From Starkeya sp. ORNL1 (lineage in GTDB: Bacteria; Pseudomonadota; Alphaproteobacteria; Rhizobiales; Xanthobacteraceae), in contig NZ_CP048834.1 of the NCBI RefSeq assembly GCF_012971745.1, positions 372,001 to 436,000 of the forward strand: a DNA stretch of 64,000 nt, in the 5' to 3' direction. Below, piece by piece: positions 27,808 through 35,377 of this stretch. The notes beneath the pieces are model-generated. The model searched no databases. It was not told the DNA's origin and was given only the letters and a program-made list of their open reading frames with translations. Each line of letters begins with the position of its first letter. Position 1 is the first letter of the stretch. A program made the translations under genes and the position numbers.

Positions 27808-29277
27808 ATGATGCTGAGCTCACTCGTTTGGTCGCCGACCTGGCAATTGATCCTCGTCGGCCTCGTGGGAATCATCGTCTGGCATCTGATGCCGGCGTAT
27901 CGGGCCAATGCCAGAATGCTGGCGCAACTTGCGTTCTTCGGCGTCATGTCGGCGATCCTGGTCTCCGCGAACCTGGTCCCGTTCAGCTACGATGGTGAGG
28001 CCACGGACACCAGCGCATTGCTTTGGAGCGCAGCCAAACTGCTTTGGTGGCTTCATCTCGCCTGGGCGATCATCGGCGTGGTGCGGATCTATCTCGTGCT
28101 GGAGGGCAAGCCGCGGGAGGCCAGACTCCTTCAGGACCTCGTTGTCGGCATTGTCTATCTCGGCGTGGCGCTGTCGATGCTTGCATTCGTGTTCGGAGTA
28201 CCCATCGGAGCATTGATCGCGACATCCGGCGCCGTTGCGATCATCGTCGGCCTGGCGCTTCAGAATACGCTGAGCGATGTGTTCTCGGGCATCGCGCTCA
28301 CGCTAGGCAGACCGTACACGTTGGGAGATTGGATCCTCCTCAACAATGGCGTTCAGGGTCGGGTGATCGAAAGCACCTGGCGCTCGACCCATATACTGAC
28401 AGCCGAGAGCAACCTTGTCGTCGTGCCGAACAGTTCCCTGGCCAAGCTGGATCTGACCAATGTCAGCCGGCCGGACGAACGCCATCGCGTGAGCCTGTCC
28501 GTTCGAATTGCGCCAACGCGCATGCCCTCGATCGTGACCGAGATCATGCGGAACGCATTGTTGAATTCTGCCTCGATCCTGACCGAACCCCAGCCGCTCG
28601 TCGTTCTCAAGTCACTGGACGCCGTGGCCATCGAGATCGAGCTGCAGTTCTGGGTGGCCACTCCATCGCAGACGATGGCGGCGCGAAACGAGGTCCTCGA
28701 TCTCGTATATCGTCACGCGAAGTCGATGGGCCTCGCTTTTGCTGCGCCGCTCACGTCCGTGTCCTATCTGGCGCACATGCCAGCGGATGAGCCAGCGGCG
28801 CCGATGACACCGCTCGAACTGCTGAAGGCGATACCCGCATTTGGGTCGCTGACGACAGAGGAACGGCAGGAGCTTGCTGGTGCCGCGGTTCTCCGGGAGT
28901 TTCGGAAGGGGCAGGTGATCGTTCAGCAGGGCGATGCCCTGGCGACACTGATGCTGGTTGGTCGCGGTGTCGTCGCCATATCCATTGACGGGCGCGACGC
29001 GGGACGGCTCGCGCCGGGAGACTATTTCGGGCGAACACGTCTCTGGGCCAGTGTCGAGCCGGGAACCTTGAAAACGTTGACCGACGTCGCGGCTTACGAG
29101 ATCGACGACAATATGATCAGCAGTGTGCTTGGCCGCCGACCGATCATTGCCGAGAAATTGGCAGAGACGTTCACGGAGCGTGAACGGCCCGGTGCTGCTG
29201 CCGATGCTCAGGATCATAAGCATGAAGGCGGCGCACGCGTGTTTCTGAACGCGATCCAGACGATACTTCGCGCCTAG
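27808..29277 (+). CDS. MscS-family channel with C-terminal cyclic-nucleotide-binding domain
   Basis: A 489-residue membrane protein. Four to five helices lie in the first ~175 residues; the pore helix region is IATSGAVAIIVGLALQN. The MscS beta domain (GDWILLNNGVQG, VVVPNSSLAK) follows to about residue 320. Residues about 335-440 form a cNMP-binding fold (IPAFGSLTTEERQEL, GQVIVQQGD, APGDYFG). This is the bCNG-like architecture, in which cNMP rather than only tension may gate the pore. The exact phosphate-binding Arg is not clear in the degenerate TRLWASVEPG segment. The stop codon runs into a palindromic repeat. Confidence 0.9.
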   Translation: MMLSSLVWSPTWQLILVGLVGIIVWHLMPAYRANARMLAQLAFFGVMSAILVSANLVPFSYDGEATDTSALLWSAAKLLWWLHLAWAIIGVVRIYLVLEGKPREARLLQDLVVGIVYLGVALSMLAFVFGVPIGALIATSGAVAIIVGLALQNTLSDVFSGIALTLGRPYTLGDWILLNNGVQGRVIESTWRSTHILTAESNLVVVPNSSLAKLDLTNVSRPDERHRVSLSVRIAPTRMPSIVTEIMRNALLNSASILTEPQPLVVLKSLDAVAIEIELQFWVATPSQTMAARNEVLDLVYRHAKSMGLAFAAPLTSVSYLAHMPADEPAAPMTPLELLKAIPAFGSLTTEERQELAGAAVLREFRKGQVIVQQGDALATLMLVGRGVVAISIDGRDAGRLAPGDYFGRTRLWASVEPGTLKTLTDVAAYEIDDNMISSVLGRRPIIAEKLAETFTERERPGAAADAQDHKHEGGARVFLNAIQTILRA

Positions 29278-29388
29278 AGCATTTTCTGCAAAAGTTGAAT
29301 GACTTTTGCGATGAAAAATGCTCCAGGCTATTGAATTTAGAGCCCTTTCTTGTCGTTTGGATGGTTCCATCCGAGCGGAAAGGGCTCT
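29277..29388. repeat. bipartite palindromic repeat after the MscS gene
   Basis: Module 1 (29277-29323) is a hairpin: GAGCATTTTC, inner TGCAAAAGT / ACTTTTGCG around TGAATG, ending AAAATGCTC. Module 2 (29339-29388) has AGAGCCCTTTC and GAAAGGGCTCT arms around a GGATGG-TT-CCATCC core. The same two-module unit recurs at 61199-61305. The first G is the last base of the gene's TAG stop. Confidence 0.85.
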
Positions 29389-29721
29389 GGAGCCCTGTCC
29401 CGAACCTAGACCCAGGTCGTGCTTTCCTAGACCCTGACACTAGGTGGGCCGTTCGTTGGCGTAATAGCCCGGCAGCCGTCCGCGATGCGATACTCTGGCT
29501 CGTTGCTCTCAATGGTATCCATTCTCGCTGAGCAGAAGTTCAGCGACGAAGTGGTCCCTGTGTGACGACTACGGACGTCACAAAACACGTCGATACTTCG
29601 AAATTATTGGCGGGAACGCGCTCATTCGTCACTGCAGGCGTCCCGATTGACGTTTCCATCGGGCGTCGTCGCGTCCGCTTCTCCACCAATGGCTGGCCAG
29701 AGAAATCAAAGGAGGCACTTC
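29389..29721. other. gene-free interval before the NmrA-like gene
   Basis: 333 bp without a convincing frame. It must hold the promoter of the following three-gene group. The Shine-Dalgarno AAAGGAGG is at its right end. Confidence 0.4.
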
Positions 29722-30477
29722 ATGAAGATCGTTGTGAATGGCGGCACCGGCCTTATCGGATCAAAGACTGTGGAACGCCTGCGTCGCGCCGGACACGAGG
29801 TTGTCGCCGGCTCGCCGCAGACCGGGCTCAACTCGCTCACCGGAGAGGGGCTGGATGAGGCGCTCAATGGAGCTCAAGTCCTCATCGACCTCTCGAACTC
29901 CCCGTCGTTCGAAGACGAACCGGCCCTCGATTTCTTCCGCAAGTCGACCGGAAACCTGATCGCTTCTGCGAAAGCACATGGCATCAAGCACTATGTCGCG
30001 CTGTCGGTGGTCGGCACCGAGCGCCTCCAGGGCAGCGGTTATTTCCGGGCGAAGCTGTTGCAGGAAACGCTGATCGGCGAGTCCGGCATCCCCTATACGA
30101 TCATTCATTCCACGCAGTTCCTCGAATTCCTGGGCGCCATCGCGAAATCGGCGGCGGCGGGCGACAAGGTGCTGGTGCCTGCGACCCTGATACAGCCCAT
30201 CGCCTCCGACGATGTGGCGGACATCATGGCGGAGGTGGCATTGGCGTCGCCGCGAAACGGCATCATCGAGATCTCGGGCCCGGAACGCCTGCGGATGAGT
30301 GACCTGCTCACCAGGTACCTAACGGCGACCGGTGACAAGCGGCCCGTCGAGGCCTCACCGGAGGCGCTCTATTTCGGCGTGAAGCTCGATGAGACGGCGC
30401 TCGTTTCGCACAACACTCCGCGCCTCGGAAAGATCAACTTCGACCAGTGGTTCGCAGCGCGCGCCGTTCCTGCCTGA
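29722..30477 (+). CDS. NmrA-like NAD(P)-binding protein (atypical SDR)
   Basis: A 251-residue Rossmann protein. The dinucleotide motif is VNGGTGLIGSKTV (residues 4-16). HYVALSVVGTERL and YFRAKLLQETLI follow the NmrA/HSCARG-like pattern in which the catalytic Tyr-Lys is altered. Such proteins act as redox-state sensors or reductases. The start is well supported by AAAGGAGG. It leads a group with a cupin (57 bp on) and an alpha/beta hydrolase, similar in flavour to the AhpD-cupin pair at 21 kb. Confidence 0.87.
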   Translation: MKIVVNGGTGLIGSKTVERLRRAGHEVVAGSPQTGLNSLTGEGLDEALNGAQVLIDLSNSPSFEDEPALDFFRKSTGNLIASAKAHGIKHYVALSVVGTERLQGSGYFRAKLLQETLIGESGIPYTIIHSTQFLEFLGAIAKSAAAGDKVLVPATLIQPIASDDVADIMAEVALASPRNGIIEISGPERLRMSDLLTRYLTATGDKRPVEASPEALYFGVKLDETALVSHNTPRLGKINFDQWFAARAVPA

Positions 30478-30533
30478 CAGGAGCACAAAGCGAAGATCGT
30501 TCGACAAACGCCGTTATTTCGAGAGGCAGTCAA

Positions 30534-30986
30534 ATGACCAGTGAACCGAAAAATGCCGCCGGCGTAGTGTTTGTGAGCGTCAGTGCACTCGTCGCTCTTC
30601 TGGTAACCCTGGGCGTCGCGAGTGCCCACGACGTCGCTGCCAGCGGTCCCCCTTCCAAAGTCAGCCTCGTCTATGAGCATGAGCTTCCCAATGTGCCCGG
30701 CAAGAGCATGAAGGGTGTTCTCGTCGAGTACGAACCTGGTGGTGTCGACGCCGCACATACCCACCCTGACTCGGCCTTCATCTACGCGACTGTCCTGGAA
30801 GGAGCGATCCGCAGCCAGGTCAATGAGGGACCGGTCAAGACGTATCGGGCCGGCGAGAGCTTCTCGGAGTATCCCGGCGACCGCCATGGCGTGAGTGAGA
30901 ACGCCAGCAAGGCCGAGCCCGCCCGGCTCCTTGCGGTCTTCGTCGTCGATACGAAGGAGAAGGAACTGACGTTTCCCATCAAGTGA
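30534..30986 (+). CDS. secreted single-domain cupin (copy 2)
   Basis: A 150-residue protein, N-terminal hydrophobic export segment to about GVASA, then a cupin barrel with DAAHTHPDSAFIYATVLEG and GDRHGVSEN. It is a close paralogue of the cupin at 21537-21944, with a longer N-terminus. The metal-binding His/Glu pattern is intact. The substrate is unknown. It stands between the NmrA-like and hydrolase genes on the same strand. Confidence 0.86.
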   Translation: MTSEPKNAAGVVFVSVSALVALLVTLGVASAHDVAASGPPSKVSLVYEHELPNVPGKSMKGVLVEYEPGGVDAAHTHPDSAFIYATVLEGAIRSQVNEGPVKTYRAGESFSEYPGDRHGVSENASKAEPARLLAVFVVDTKEKELTFPIK

Positions 30987-31121
30987 GACGTCAATCGCCA
31001 CGGCAGCCGGCGTACGCTGCCAACCGCACGGACAGCGGACGCCGGCGACCGTGGTCCATGAGCCTCTGCTGAGCGACCAGTCCACGTCGCGAAAAGACAT
31101 CACCCAAAATCGGAGCAGTAA

Positions 31122-32111
31122 ATGGCCGAACCAGAATTGCCTGGTCCGTCGGGCCCGGCTCGCCGCGATATCCTCGCCCTCGCCCTGAGTTCGGGGCTGC
31201 TTGCCGGCCTGCCCGCGTTTCCACCGTCCGCGCAGGGTACTCAATCAACTCATTCACAAAGCGGAGATAAGAACGTGGGCACCATCACCACAAAGGACGG
31301 CGTCGAAATCTTCTACAAGGACTGGGGTTCCAAGAATAGCCAGCCGATCGTCTTCCATCACGGCTGGCCGTTGAGCTCCGACGATTGGGACGCTCAGATG
31401 CTTTACTTCGTCAACAAGGGCTATCGTGTCGTCGCTCACGACAGGCGTGGTCACGGCCGCTCGGCGCAGGTCAGTGACGGTCACGACATGGACCACTACG
31501 CCGCGGACGCAGCTGCCGTGGTCGAGCATCTCGATCTCAGGAACGCTATTCACATCGGCCACTCGACCGGAGGTGGCGAGGCAACGCGCTATGTGGCCCG
31601 TCACGGTCAGCCCAAGGGCCGTGTCGCCAAGCTGATCATCATCGGCGCCGTGCCGCCGATCATGGTGAAGACCGAGGCCAATCCCGGCGGCCTTCCGCTC
31701 GAGGTGTTCGACGGCCTGCGCAAGGCGCTCGCCGACAACCGGCCGCAATTCTATCTGGATTTCCCGTCAGGCCCCTTCTACGGCTTCAATCGGCCGGGCG
31801 CGATGCCGATCCAGGGTGTCATCCAGAACTGGTGGCGGCAAGGCATGATGGGCAGCGTCAAGGCTCACTATGAAGGCATCAAGGCCTTCTCGGAAACCGA
31901 CTTCACCGGAGATCTGAGGACCATCGATGTCCCCACGCTCGTCATGCACGGCGATGACGATCAGATCGTGCCGATCGCGGACTCCGCGCTGCTATCGGCA
32001 AAGCTGCTGAAGAAGGCGACGCTCAAGGTCTATGAGAAATTCCCGCACGGGATGTGCACCACCCATGCCGAGGTGGTGAACCCGGACCTTCTGGCGTTCA
32101 TCAAGGCCTGA
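31122..32111 (+). CDS. Tat-exported alpha/beta hydrolase, non-heme haloperoxidase-like
   Basis: A 329-residue alpha/beta hydrolase. The N-terminus [17 protein letters not shown] looks like a twin-arginine signal. The mature part has the oxyanion [12 protein letters not shown], the nucleophile elbow [12 protein letters not shown], the acid Asp in HGDDDQIVP and the base His in FPHGMCTTH. These are typical of cofactor-free perhydrolases/chloroperoxidases, which can also be esterases. An internal ATG-free start at the GTG near 31275 would give the cytoplasmic form seen in many relatives, so the Tat signal may be an added export module. Confidence 0.86.
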   Translation: MAEPELPGPSGPARRDILALALSSGLLAGLPAFPPSAQGTQSTHSQSGDKNVGTITTKDGVEIFYKDWGSKNSQPIVFHHGWPLSSDDWDAQMLYFVNKGYRVVAHDRRGHGRSAQVSDGHDMDHYAADAAAVVEHLDLRNAIHIGHSTGGGEATRYVARHGQPKGRVAKLIIIGAVPPIMVKTEANPGGLPLEVFDGLRKALADNRPQFYLDFPSGPFYGFNRPGAMPIQGVIQNWWRQGMMGSVKAHYEGIKAFSETDFTGDLRTIDVPTLVMHGDDDQIVPIADSALLSAKLLKKATLKVYEKFPHGMCTTHAEVVNPDLLAFIKA

Positions 32112-32429
32112 AGCGGCGGCTCCAGACGCCGAGTTCGGCCCGGAACCGTGGGCGGGCGACTCTCACATGAACGGTGTGGGCCGGACCATGCAGCCGGCTC
32201 ATAGGAATTGAAGATCATGGACATGCCCCAGCCATGTCGCGTGGGATGCGGCACTTGGCGTCGAGGTGACCGGTCCGCAGGCCGTGACGGAAGCGAGCGC
32301 ATCGAGATAGGATACAGCTGATCAGCAAGATCCGAATTGCTTGAGTGCCGGTGACCTGGCCATCGGCCCAGGGCGTGCCGGCGGTAGGCCAGGACGCTCC
32401 GGCGGGCGAACGAGGAGCGCCGTCGATCC
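32112..32429. other. gene-free interval before the MFS gene
   Basis: 318 bp with no convincing coding frame, repeat or terminator. The promoter of the MFS gene is presumably here. Confidence 0.4.
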
Positions 32430-33626
32430 ATGACCGCAACTCCGCGCCATCCCTCGACGCCTCGCGATCCTGCCTCCCTCGTGATCGGCGCGATCGCCGC
32501 GCAGGTGATCGGCGGACTGGTCGCGCAGATGTCGCCCTTCATGATCGGCGGGTTCATGGACGGTCTTTCGCTCTCGGAACGCGACGCCGGCTTCGTCGTC
32601 TTCGTCGAGTTCCTCGCCCTCGCGGTAACCGCGATCGCAATCGCGCCCGTCATGCCGCGGATTTCCTATCGGCGCGTCGGCCTCATCGCCGTCGCGGTGG
32701 CGTTGCTCGCGCAAGGCGCATCGATCTTCAGCGGTTCGCTGGCGTCGCTCACCGCGCTGCGCGGCCTCGCAGGGGTCGGCGAGGGGGCGCTTTATGCGGT
32801 TTCGCTCTCCCTCGTCGCCTCGCGCTCCAGCAATCCGGACAAGATCTACGGCTACTTTCAGGTGGTCTGGGCCTTGGGCAGCGTCGCGCTCTTTGCGATC
32901 GGCGGCCAGCTCACCGCCGCCCACGCGCATCGCGGCATCCTCGCGCTGATCGCGGGTGTGACGCTCGCGCTCGCGCCGCTCCTGCTCCTCATTCCGGACA
33001 CTCGCGCCAGAAGCGACGAGGGAGCGACGGCGGGCGCGGCCCAGGCCTCACTGCGGCTCGGCGCCATGACTTTCGCGGCGATCGTGCTCTATCTGACCGC
33101 CTCCGCCGCAGTCTACGCGTTCAGCGCTCCCCTGGGCGAGCGCGCGGGCCTCGACACCGGCACGGTCGGCTATGTGCTGACCATCGCGTCGCTGGTCGGT
33201 CTCGCGGGCGCGGGAGCCGCCACTGCGCTCAACGTGCGCTGGGGACGGGCGATTCCCATCTCGGGCTTCTTCGTCAGCTTCATACTGGTCGTGCTCGCGC
33301 TCTGTCTCTGGCGCAACCCGACCGCCTGGGTCGTCGCCCTCGTGGCGTCGGTCGTCATTTTCTACTTCTCGATGCCCTATTTGTTCGGCCTCGCCGCCGC
33401 GCTCGACCGCAGCGGTCGCTGGGCCGCCGCGGCGGGGTCGGCCTATTTGCTCGGTTTTGCCGCCGGCCCCCTGGTCGCGGGCTTGGCGATCTCGACGACG
33501 GGCTATGGTGGCCTCGCCGCGGCCTGCGTCGCAATCACGGCCGCCGCCTGGGTGCTCGCCATGGTCGTCAATCGGCGTCTCGGTGGGACGGCTCGCGCCG
33601 TGCGCCGCGCCGGTGCTCCGGCGTGA
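32430..33626 (+). CDS. MFS transporter
   Basis: A 398-residue transporter with about 12 membrane helices. The N-terminal half has the loop RISYRRVG and the GLAGVGEGALYAVSLSLVAS helix; the C-terminal half has RWGRAIPISG. The direction and substrate cannot be read from sequence. It is convergent with the regulator genes of cluster 2 (36-bp gap). Confidence 0.86.
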   Translation: MTATPRHPSTPRDPASLVIGAIAAQVIGGLVAQMSPFMIGGFMDGLSLSERDAGFVVFVEFLALAVTAIAIAPVMPRISYRRVGLIAVAVALLAQGASIFSGSLASLTALRGLAGVGEGALYAVSLSLVASRSSNPDKIYGYFQVVWALGSVALFAIGGQLTAAHAHRGILALIAGVTLALAPLLLLIPDTRARSDEGATAGAAQASLRLGAMTFAAIVLYLTASAAVYAFSAPLGERAGLDTGTVGYVLTIASLVGLAGAGAATALNVRWGRAIPISGFFVSFILVVLALCLWRNPTAWVVALVASVVIFYFSMPYLFGLAAALDRSGRWAAAAGSAYLLGFAAGPLVAGLAISTTGYGGLAAACVAITAAAWVLAMVVNRRLGGTARAVRRAGAPA

Positions 33627-33661
33627 AGCGGCCATGGAACCTGACCTCGGTCGACGTGCGG

Positions 33662-34354
33662 TCAGGCTTCCACCCTCTCGCGCACCTCGGCAGGCAGCGC
33701 CTCCCACAGGCGGATGAGTTCGCCGACGGAGGTCAACTCCATCTTGCGCATGACGTTGCTGCGGTGGAGCTTGACGGTGACCTCGCTGATGTTGAGGTCG
33801 AAGGCGATCTGCTTGTTGAGCCGCCCCAGTGCCACGGCGCCCATCACTTGCCGTTCGCGCGGGGTCAGGGTCTTGTAACGGCCGAGATGCAGCCGGGCGA
33901 TCCGGGCCGTGGCTCGCCGCGCGACATCGCGCTCGATGCCGATCAGGACGGCGTCCAGCAAGGCCTGGTCGCGTGCCGGCTTGGTCAGAAAATCGATGGC
34001 GCCGGCCTTCATGGCCTGGACCGTCATCGGGATGTCGCCGTGGCCGGTGAGGAAAATGATCGGTTTGGGATTGCCGTTTTTCGCCAGATGATGCTGTAGA
34101 TCGAGACCGCTCGCTCCTGGCAAGCGCACATCGAGGATCATGCAGCCGGGGCTGTCCATGACGTCGGCGTGCAGCAATTCGTTGATCGAGGCAAAGCAGG
34201 CGGGCTGGAGCCCGGCGGACAGGATCAACTCGAACAGTGCCTCCCGGACACATGTATCGTCATCGACAATAATGACGAGCGGCTGTTCCGCTTCACTCCG
34301 CCATTGCGGTGACAACGGTGTCGATCTTCGCTGAAGCTGCTGGTCAACTTGCAT
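33662..34354 (-). CDS. FixJ/NarL-type response regulator (cluster 2, second)
   Basis: A 230-residue two-domain regulator. Receiver: IVDDDTCV, MILDVRLPGASG and FLTKPARD. Output: LTPRERQVM, LGRLNKQIAFDL and SEVTVKLHRSNVM. ATG 34354 has GGAGGG about 6 nt upstream, inside the end of the previous gene, so it is translationally coupled. It closely resembles the regulator at 24799-25518, so the two clusters share an ancestry. Confidence 0.88.
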   Translation of the reverse strand: MQVDQQLQRRSTPLSPQWRSEAEQPLVIIVDDDTCVREALFELILSAGLQPACFASINELLHADVMDSPGCMILDVRLPGASGLDLQHHLAKNGNPKPIIFLTGHGDIPMTVQAMKAGAIDFLTKPARDQALLDAVLIGIERDVARRATARIARLHLGRYKTLTPRERQVMGAVALGRLNKQIAFDLNISEVTVKLHRSNVMRKMELTSVGELIRLWEALPAEVRERVEA

Positions 34355-34733
34355 GATCACCCTCCATCTCTCGACCGCGTAAGACGTCGCCTATAGCCGC
34401 AAGCAGGGCCTTGGCATCAAAGGGCTTGCGGAAGAATCCGCTTATGCCCTGGGCACGGTCCTGATCCGTTATTTCGTGGCGGCCGGTGATCAGGAACACC
34501 GGCAACTCGGGACGCGCCTTCTTCACCAGGTCACGAAGCTCAAAGCCGTTCATGCCGGGCATTCCAATGTCGGTGATGAGCAGGTCCAGGCCCGACAGCC
34601 CGCTGATGAGCAGCAACCCTGCCGACGAGAAGCTACGGGTCACATAGCCAGCTGACTCCAGGAGTTCCTCCAGCGACTCGAGCAACCTTGGATCATCATC
34701 AACAATCGCCACGACAGGTCTTGGCTTGTTCAC
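34344..34733 (-). CDS. receiver-only response regulator (cluster 2)
   Basis: A 129-residue single-domain receiver: IVDDDPRL, phospho-acceptor in LLITDIGMPG, conserved Lys in FFRKPFDA. GTG start at 34733 with GGGAGGGAG upstream; it overlaps the preceding regulator by 4 bases. It is probably a phosphate-flow modulator between the kinase and the two DNA-binding regulators. Confidence 0.86.
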   Translation of the reverse strand: MNKPRPVVAIVDDDPRLLESLEELLESAGYVTRSFSSAGLLLISGLSGLDLLITDIGMPGMNGFELRDLVKKARPELPVFLITGRHEITDQDRAQGISGFFRKPFDAKALLAAIGDVLRGREMEGDHAS

Positions 34734-35377
34734 GCGCGACTCCCTCCCACTCGGCGCGAGTGGGTGACCGGAATTTCCAGTTTCTCGGCGGCGCGCACGA
34801 GATCGGCGAGCGATGCCGCCGCCATTTTCTGCATCACGTTCCTTCTGTGGATTTGCAGAGTGACCTCGCTGATCCCCAATTCAGCAGCGGCCTGCTTGTT
34901 GAGAAGACCGCTCACCACGAGCGGAAGCACCTCACGTTCGCGCGGCGTCAGGTCGAGGTAGCGTTGCCTCAAGACACCGAGTTCGGCGCGCTCCGATCGC
35001 CTTTCCCGATCCTGAGCGATCGCCGCCTGGACTGCGGCCATAAGGTCCGCATCGCTGAAGGGCTTGGTCAGGAAGTCCACGGCGCCGAGCTTGATGGCGC
35101 TCACCGAGGATGGAATATCGCCATGCCCCGTGATGAAAACGATCGGGGGATGGACGTCGCCCGACAGCTGCTTCTGGAACTCCAGGCCGTTGATGTCCGG
35201 CAGTTCGACATCGAGGATCAGGCACGCCGGAAGATCAGGCTTCGCATGGGCGACATAGTCCGCGGCGGCAGCGAACGCCTGGGACCGCCACCCCAGGGAC
35301 TCCAATAGCTCGCCGACCGCCTCGCGCACTCTGGCGTCGTCATCCACCACGAAGACGATTTCCTCGCGCTGGCTCAT
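34730..35377 (-). CDS. FixJ/NarL-type response regulator (cluster 2, first)
   Basis: A 215-residue FixJ-like regulator. Receiver: FVVDDDARV, LILDVELPDING and FLTKPFSD; HTH: LTPREREVLP, GLLNKQAAAELGI and EVTLQIHRRNVM. Its start overlaps the kinase stop by 4 bases (ATGA), so kinase and regulator are a matched pair. It is more divergent from the other FixJ-type regulators here than those two are from each other. Confidence 0.9.
   Translation of the reverse strand: MSQREEIVFVVDDDARVREAVGELLESLGWRSQAFAAAADYVAHAKPDLPACLILDVELPDINGLEFQKQLSGDVHPPIVFITGHGDIPSSVSAIKLGAVDFLTKPFSDADLMAAVQAAIAQDRERRSERAELGVLRQRYLDLTPREREVLPLVVSGLLNKQAAAELGISEVTLQIHRRNVMQKMAAASLADLVRAAEKLEIPVTHSRRVGGSRA

Noticed and set aside
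26462..27811. A 449-codon plus-strand frame across the MBL hydrolase gene.
   Set aside because: It is antisense to a gene with a full zinc motif and a good ribosome-binding site. The translation resembles no protein family.
32345..34099. A 584-codon plus-strand frame over the MFS and regulator genes.
   Set aside because: It is an Arg-rich shifted copy of the MFS gene and then antisense to a FixJ-type regulator.
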